Below, in pieces: positions 5,552 to 9,226 of a stretch of 9,226 bases of DNA. A program made the position numbers and the translations under genes. The notes under the pieces were generated by a model. It saw only the letters and a list, made by a program, of their open reading frames with translations. It had not been told where the DNA came from and ran no database searches. The stretch spans positions 1-9,226 of the forward strand of contig JAUTXA010000216.1 of NCBI GenBank assembly GCA_030838265.1, written 5' to 3'. The stretch is from Actinomycetota bacterium. GTDB taxonomy: Bacteria; Actinomycetota; Acidimicrobiia; Acidimicrobiales; BP-101. Position 1 is the first letter of the stretch, and each line of letters begins with the position of its first letter.

Positions 5552-5647
5552 ATGAGCGACACGAGCGTCGTCTACAACCCCTTCGAGCCCGGGTTCGCCG
5601 AGGAGCCCTATCCGTCGTACGCCGTCCCCATGACGGTCACCGCCTGA
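5552..5647 (+). pseudogene. Internally deleted cytochrome P450 remnant, 31 codons, upstream of and overlapping the SDR gene
   Basis: The frame encodes 31 residues. Residues 1-24, with VVYNPFEPGFAEEPYPSYA, match the typical N-terminus of bacterial cytochromes P450 (YNPFxPxFxxDPYPxYAxLR). The last seven (VPMTVTA, then stop) resemble a P450 C-terminus (LPVTVTP-like). The simplest reading is an in-frame internal deletion of most of a roughly 400-codon P450 gene that kept both ends. The ExxR motif and the heme-cysteine loop are absent, and I saw none elsewhere in the window, so it cannot be an enzyme. The start has a good ribosome site (GGGAGG, 5-nt spacer). The TGA at 5645-5647 overlaps the ATG of the SDR gene by one base (TGATG), so the remnant may act as a translated leader. 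The P450 match is from memory of the family. Confidence 0.62.
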
Positions 5648-6426
5648 TGGCCGCGTCCGACGCTGTCGACCCGCTCGCCCTCTTCCGCCTCGATGGCAAG
5701 GTCGCCGTCGTCACCGGCGCCAGCTCGGGCATCGGCGTCCGCTTCGCCCAGGTGCTCGACGCCCTCGGCGCCACCGTGGTGCTGGCCGCCCGCCGAGTCG
5801 ACCGCATCGAGGCCCTGGCCAAGGACCTGCAGCGCGGTGATGCCATCGCCTGCGACGTGAGCGAGGCCGGCGCCTCAGCCGCCCTGGTGCAGTCCGTCGT
5901 CGACCGCCACGACCGCGTCGACGTCGTGGTGGCCAACGCCGGCATCGCCAACACCACCCCCGCCCTCAAGGAGTCGGTCGAGTCGTTCACCGACGTCGTC
6001 ACCGTCGACCTCATCGCTCCCTTCGAGCTGGCCCAGGCCGCGGTGGCCAACATGCGGGAGCGCAAGGAGGGCGGCAGCGTCGTCAACACCGCGTCGGCGG
6101 CCGGGGTGCGCTCGTCGCCGATGCTCCCCCAGGCCAGCTACGTGGCGGCCAAGACGGGCCTGGTGGGTCTCACCCGCGAGCTGGCGCTGCAGTGGTCGCG
6201 CTACGGCGTGCGGGTCAATGCTCTGTGTCCGGGGATGTTCCCGAGCGAGATGACGGCCGAGCTGACGGACTCGCCCGAGCTCACCGCCGCCTTCGTGACC
6301 AAGGTGCCCCTGGGTCGGGTCGGGCAGGCCCACGAGCTCGACGCCGCCATCGCCTTCCTCGCCAGCCCGGCCAGCAGCTACATGACGGGCCAGATCCTCG
6401 TCATCGACGGCGGGGGCAGCCTGTAA
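5647..6426 (+). CDS. SDR-family NAD(P)-dependent oxidoreductase
   Basis: A 259-aa classical short-chain dehydrogenase/reductase, complete. The cofactor loop is TGASSGIG (residues 23-30), the NAG motif is N97-A-G99, the catalytic serine is S150 (NTASAAG), and Y165-x-x-x-K169 (SYVAAK) is the active-site pair. The C-terminus SYMTGQILVIDGGGSL is typical. The AAR segment after the second strand (VVLAARRVDR) suggests NADP(H) preference. The position of the catalytic asparagine (usual VNL) is an aspartate here, D121 in TVDLIAPF. The substrate is unknown, and 3-oxoacyl or alcohol/ketone reduction is plausible. The ATG at 5647 overlaps the stop of the P450 remnant as TGATG. No own ribosome site is seen, so translation is probably by re-initiation. 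A P450-SDR pair would have been a typical catabolic operon. Confidence 0.93.
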   Translation: MAASDAVDPLALFRLDGKVAVVTGASSGIGVRFAQVLDALGATVVLAARRVDRIEALAKDLQRGDAIACDVSEAGASAALVQSVVDRHDRVDVVVANAGIANTTPALKESVESFTDVVTVDLIAPFELAQAAVANMRERKEGGSVVNTASAAGVRSSPMLPQASYVAAKTGLVGLTRELALQWSRYGVRVNALCPGMFPSEMTAELTDSPELTAAFVTKVPLGRVGQAHELDAAIAFLASPASSYMTGQILVIDGGGSL

Positions 6427-6455
6427 TCACCTCGCTCGGACGGGCGGCTCGTCCC

Positions 6456-6461
6456 TAGGCT
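6456..6461 (+). promoter_or_regulatory. Putative -10 hexamer (TAGGCT) of the thioesterase gene
   Basis: TAGGCT fits TANNNT and lies 7 nt before the ATG at 6469, in the 42-nt gap after the SDR gene. There is no Shine-Dalgarno site before that ATG, so a leaderless transcript is likely. No clear -35 is seen. Confidence 0.35.
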
Positions 6462-6468
6462 GCGGCCC

Positions 6469-7311
6469 ATGGGGGACTTGGGCCAGGACACCGCAGTCGA
6501 GCAGGTCGACGAGGGCCGCTACACCGGCAAGCTCAGTGACGCCTGGGCCATCTGGGGGCCGATGGGCGGCTACATCGCCTCGTTTGCCTTGCGCGCCGCC
6601 GGCGCGGCCAGCCCCTTCGACCGACCGGCCAGCTTCTTCTGCCAGTACCTCGGGGTGGCCGCCTTCGACACCGTCGACATCGAGGTCACGACCCTGCGTC
6701 AAGCCAAGACGGCGCTGGCCCAGCGCGTCCACATCACCCAGGGCGGGCGCTCGATGCTCGAGGCCACCGTCTGGAGCACGGGCGAGGTCGACGGCCTCGA
6801 CCACGACGAGACCCACCCCCCCGACGTCCCCTCCCCGGGCGACCTCAAGCCCATCACCGAGCTCCTGTCCCCCGAGGAGCTCGAGACCGGCCCGCCCTTC
6901 CCCTTCTGGCTCAACTTCGAGACCCGGCCCATCAACTTCCGCAAGGACTGGCCGCCCAAGGAGCCCCTTCCGCCGGTGTGGCGCCAGTGGTGCCAGTTTC
7001 AGCCGAGCGCGACCTACGACGACCCGTGGCTCGACGCCTGCCGCTCGGTGATCCTCATCGACGTGCAGTCCTGGCCGGCGGCGCACCAGCCCCATGCCTG
7101 GAAGGACCACGGCATGTACGCGCCAAGCCTCGACCTCTACGTGTCGTTCAACGACCCGCAGCCCCAAAGCGCTTGGTTGCTGACCGACGGCGAGGGGCCG
7201 GTCGCGGCCCACGGCCTCATGGCGTGGAACGGCCGCCTCTGGTCCGAGGACCGGAAGCTGGTCGCGTCGGGGATGGGCCAGCTGCTGTGCCGGCGGATGC
7301 CCGGACGCTGA
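6469..7311 (+). CDS. Acyl-CoA thioesterase family protein (TesB-like, double hotdog)
   Basis: A 280-aa protein with the two-hotdog layout of TesB-type thioesterases, which release free acid from acyl-CoA. The first hotdog (about residues 15-105) has the central helix GGYIASFALRAAG, then PASFFCQYLGVAAFDTVDIEV and RVHITQGGRSMLEATVW. A proline-rich linker follows. The second hotdog (about 175-278) runs through the VILIDVQSW and SLDLYVSFN strands and ends in LVASGMGQLLCRR, a family-typical end. The acyl specificity and catalytic residues cannot be fixed by eye. The start is the ATG at 6469, with TAGGCT 7 nt upstream. The gene follows the SDR gene by 42 nt, so a shared role in acyl or alkanoate breakdown is possible but unproven. 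Its last 95 nt are antisense to the opposing winged-helix gene. Confidence 0.87.
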   Translation: MGDLGQDTAVEQVDEGRYTGKLSDAWAIWGPMGGYIASFALRAAGAASPFDRPASFFCQYLGVAAFDTVDIEVTTLRQAKTALAQRVHITQGGRSMLEATVWSTGEVDGLDHDETHPPDVPSPGDLKPITELLSPEELETGPPFPFWLNFETRPINFRKDWPPKEPLPPVWRQWCQFQPSATYDDPWLDACRSVILIDVQSWPAAHQPHAWKDHGMYAPSLDLYVSFNDPQPQSAWLLTDGEGPVAAHGLMAWNGRLWSEDRKLVASGMGQLLCRRMPGR

Positions 7312-8452
7312 CCCTCTCGACCTCGGCCCACCGCACCTCGCGGTTGGCCCCGTCGGCGTCGGGACGGAGGAAGGCCAGCATCTGCTCGGCTTCGGCCTCG
7401 ACCTGCTTCTTGGCCTTGGCCTTCATGGTCTGGGTCAGTGGTCGCAGGTTGAGGACGGCCTTGCCGCGGGGCGATGCATCCCACATGCCGGCCACCTGGC
7501 CGTCGATGAGGATGGTCGGGGCGACGTCGCCGTTCTTGGCGATGACCGTCGAGCGGTAGGCCTCAGGCAGGACGCGAGTCCGCTTGGCGTAGGCCAGGAG
7601 GAGGTTGTCCCACTTCGGCAGCAGGCGGACGGGGGCAGGGGCGTCGTCAGGTCTCGCTGCGCTCTTGAGGTCGATCAAGGTGCGTCCGTCGTCGGCCTTG
7701 AAGGTGACCAGCTCGTCGCCGTCATCGAGCTCGGCGAGGACGGGGGCGAAGCGGCTCACCTGGTTGCCGCTCCACTGGGCTAGGTCGGCCTTGGTGGCGG
7801 GGCCGAACGCGGCCAGGTAGGCGGTGGCGACGTGGCGGAGGGCGTCCTCGTCGCTCACCGGCTTGGCCGCGTGGGCCGGCGCGGCGCGGTAGCGGCTGCC
7901 CCCGAAGTAGCCGAAGGCGGCATCCTCGGCCAGGTTGACGAGGTCGTTGGTGACCGCCAGCGAGGCGATGGCCGTCGGCCGCTCGCTCACCCACGCCGGC
8001 AGCTCACCGGCTCCCTCTAGACGGCTGACGATCAGCTCGGCCACCTCGATGCGGGTGTGGGTCCGCTTGGCCACCTCGGCCACCACGTGAGCCCGGATCT
8101 CGTCGAGGTCGAACTCCATGCCCTGCAGCCGCTTCAGGGTGTCGGCGTAGTACGCGCTCCCGGCCGCCCGCCGGTAGTGCGGAAGATGGCGAGCCGTCAC
8201 CAAGTGGAGAGTGCCGCGCATCACGGTGGTCTTCACGACCTCGTCGTTGGCCAGGGCATCGCTGAGGTGCTCGCGGCGGAAGCCCTCGACTCTCGTCCAG
8301 AGCCCGACGTAGGGCGAGATCGAGTACTGGGCCTGCATCCCGGCGAGGGCGTCGACAGCATCGACCACGCTCAGGTCGGCTCGCTCGACGAGGTGCTGGC
8401 GGGTCAGGGTCCAGCGATTGAGCTGGGCGTCAGAGACGGTCGCTGCGGCCAC
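7217..8452 (-). CDS. Winged-helix DNA-binding protein, HTH_42 / AlkZ-YcaQ DNA glycosylase superfamily
   Basis: A 411-aa protein of the HTH_42 (PF06224) superfamily, which includes the crosslink-unhooking DNA glycosylases AlkZ and YcaQ. The N-terminal region has LTRQHL and then Q40-A-Q42 (AGMQAQYS), matching the catalytic QxQ of AlkZ-like members. MRGTLHLVTARHLP (78-91) is the conserved hairpin region. Later winged-helix segments include ATKADLAQWSG, and near the end are LLPKWDNLLLAYAKR and LIDGQVAGMW. A role in removing bulky or crosslinked DNA adducts is therefore possible, but many actinobacterial members are untested. The family core ends near REVRW (residue 375). The remaining 36 residues are Pro/Arg/Gly-rich, and most lie antisense to the thioesterase gene. 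The start is the GTG at 8452, 6 nt after the DUF3237 stop, so it probably shares that transcript. Confidence 0.88.
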   Translation of the reverse strand: MAAATVSDAQLNRWTLTRQHLVERADLSVVDAVDALAGMQAQYSISPYVGLWTRVEGFRREHLSDALANDEVVKTTVMRGTLHLVTARHLPHYRRAAGSAYYADTLKRLQGMEFDLDEIRAHVVAEVAKRTHTRIEVAELIVSRLEGAGELPAWVSERPTAIASLAVTNDLVNLAEDAAFGYFGGSRYRAAPAHAAKPVSDEDALRHVATAYLAAFGPATKADLAQWSGNQVSRFAPVLAELDDGDELVTFKADDGRTLIDLKSAARPDDAPAPVRLLPKWDNLLLAYAKRTRVLPEAYRSTVIAKNGDVAPTILIDGQVAGMWDASPRGKAVLNLRPLTQTMKAKAKKQVEAEAEQMLAFLRPDADGANREVRWAEVERVSVRASAGTAAGPSPTRPASGPRTRGGRSTP

Positions 8453-8458
8453 GTGGGT

Positions 8459-8884
8459 TCAGCGAACCTCGTACATGTCGTAGACGATCGTCGACATGTC
8501 TGCGCTCACGTCGCCCTTGGCCACCGCCTGCACCCGGTTGAGCCAGGCGTAGCGCTCGTCGCCGGTGTCGAACCGGGGTGCGGAGTACACACTCGGCGGC
8601 TGCTGCGACAGGTCGATCCGACCGTTGTACTGGACGAAGATGGCGGCGCCGTCGTCGGTCTCCCACGAGGCCCGCACGTCGACCGTGCCAAAGGTGCCGT
8701 CCGGCGCGACCGTGAGCCAGTCGGCGCCACCGGTTCCCTTGGCTGTGGCGTTGATGCGCTCGCCCGTCACATCCCAGGTGTCGACCTCGACGATGATCCG
8801 GGTTCCGGCCGGCGTCCCCGGCATCAGGATGGGCGGCTTCAGGTGGACGGTGGCAACGCACAGGGGAACGAGCTCAGGAGCCAT
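8459..8884 (-). CDS. DUF3237 domain-containing protein
   Basis: A 141-aa protein matching the DUF3237 (PF11578) pattern in order: a central GGADWLTVAPDGTFGTVDVR block (residues 52-71) followed by the acidic turn WETDDGAAIFVQYNG, then APRFDTGDERYAWLNRVQAVAKGD and a final strand STIVYDMYEVR. DUF3237 proteins are small beta-barrel proteins found next to many catabolic genes and have no agreed function. No signal peptide is seen. The ATG at 8884 is chosen because the domain begins soon after it and the upstream frame belongs to the neighbouring membrane-protein gene. CATGAT lies 6 nt upstream, with AGGGG directly before the ATG. The winged-helix gene starts 6 nt after its stop. Confidence 0.87.
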   Translation of the reverse strand: MAPELVPLCVATVHLKPPILMPGTPAGTRIIVEVDTWDVTGERINATAKGTGGADWLTVAPDGTFGTVDVRASWETDDGAAIFVQYNGRIDLSQQPPSVYSAPRFDTGDERYAWLNRVQAVAKGDVSADMSTIVYDMYEVR

Positions 8885-8890
8885 CCCCTG

Positions 8891-8896
8891 ATCATG
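8891..8896 (-). promoter_or_regulatory. Putative -10-like hexamer (CATGAT) before the DUF3237 gene
   Basis: On the minus strand CATGAT lies 6 nt before the ATG at 8884, the same hexamer and spacing as before the isomerase-like gene at 3374. It lies just after the stop of the upstream membrane-protein gene. It matches TATAAT at four of six positions, so support is weak. Confidence 0.25.
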
Positions 8897-8897
8897 C

Positions 8898-9226
8898 TCA
8901 GCGAAGGAACAATCCCGCCACTGTGACGACGGCGACGACGGCCCCGAGGACGCGACGGAACCGGCTCTCGCCCCGCAGCACCTCGTCGACCGCCCACCAC
9001 AGGAGCGAGACCACTGCGGTGACGCTGACGATGGTGCCGAGAGCGCCATGGGGATGGGCGAACCGCTTGATGGCGGCCGCGAAGAGGAACAGGAACAGCG
9101 GGAGGTTCGGCATCTGGGCAATGACGACCTTGCCGGTCTCCGGGTCGCGGCACAGCCAGTCAAAGGCGCGGACGAAGGGGTTGTCGCCTCCTCGGGTCTC
9201 GGTGCGATCTCGATTGTGTTGTTTGG
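8898..9226 (-). CDS. Small integral membrane protein, 5' end outside the window
   Basis: The minus-strand frame ending at 8898 is open to the window edge. An internal ATG at 9113 would give 71 aa, but the upstream codons read as good protein (GDNPFVRAFDWLCRDPETG, then KVVIAQMPN), and no ATG, GTG or TTG is found between there and base 9226. I therefore call it truncated by the edge, with about 108 residues visible. It has two or three membrane segments (PLFLFLFAAAI, TIVSVTAVVSLLWWAV, VLGAVVAVVTVAGLFL) with basic linkers (IKRFAHPHG, RGESRFRR). I do not recognise a function. It looks like the small conserved membrane proteins of actinobacteria. It ends 13 nt before the DUF3237 ATG, so the two may be co-transcribed. 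Confidence 0.72.
   Translation of the reverse strand, partial: KQHNRDRTETRGGDNPFVRAFDWLCRDPETGKVVIAQMPNLPLFLFLFAAAIKRFAHPHGALGTIVSVTAVVSLLWWAVDEVLRGESRFRRVLGAVVAVVTVAGLFLR

Noticed and set aside
8057..8926. Plus-strand open frame across the winged-helix and DUF3237 genes
   Set aside because: It is antisense to two well-supported genes and shows no recognisable motif.

Overview
The window looks like chromosomal DNA of a high-GC actinobacterium. GC is roughly 70% by eye, with G/C at most third codon positions. A mycothiol-dependent-isomerase-family protein fits Actinomycetota, because mycothiol is their thiol. Several genes lack Shine-Dalgarno sites and have a -10-like hexamer 6 to 8 nt before the start codon, which also fits. 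An Acidimicrobiia-like, probably little-studied lineage is my guess, not something the sequence proves. I see no rRNA, tRNA, CRISPR array, insertion sequence or phage gene, and coding density is very high. The largest gene-free gap is about 88 nt (5464-5551).

Left part (1-3374): the 5' end of an SDR oxidoreductase leaves the window on the minus strand (1-90). Divergent from it is a tight plus-strand run: a GNAT acetyltransferase (129-623), an uncharacterised 265-aa protein (629-1426) and a fumarylacetoacetase with all the active-site residues I know (1423-2628, GTGA overlap). Facing it with an 8-nt gap is a mycothiol-dependent maleylpyruvate-isomerase-family protein on the minus strand (2637-3374) with its putative metal triad intact. 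Fumarylacetoacetase is the last step of tyrosine/homogentisate breakdown and needs a maleylacetoacetate isomerase before it. In a glutathione-free host the neighbouring isomerase-like protein, or less likely the uncharacterised protein, is a candidate for that step. Homogentisate dioxygenase is not in the window.

Middle part (3375-6426): an MFS efflux-type transporter (3392-4786) diverges from the isomerase-like gene across only 17 nt, which hold a perfect 13-nt palindrome. Its 3' end overlaps by 48 nt an opposing P-loop kinase-like gene (4739-5275), preceded by a 58-aa zinc-ribbon protein (5287-5463). Divergent from these is a short plus-strand reading frame of 31 codons with a strong ribosome site. 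Its first 24 residues read like a cytochrome P450 N-terminus and its last 7 like a P450 C-terminus, so it is probably an internally deleted P450 gene. Its stop overlaps the start of a complete SDR oxidoreductase (5647-6426) as TGATG.

Right part (6469-9226): a TesB-like double-hotdog thioesterase (6469-7311) converges on a minus-strand run read from the right edge: a small membrane protein (5' end outside the window, 8898-9226), a DUF3237 protein (8459-8884) and an HTH_42/AlkZ-YcaQ-type winged-helix protein with a QxQ motif (7217-8452). The last one's C-terminal tail overlaps the thioesterase gene antisense by 95 nt.

The most interesting points are the deleted P450 apparently kept as a translational leader, the uncharacterised protein coupled to fumarylacetoacetase, the possible mycothiol-dependent maleylacetoacetate isomerase, and the recurring -10-like hexamers that suggest leaderless transcripts.
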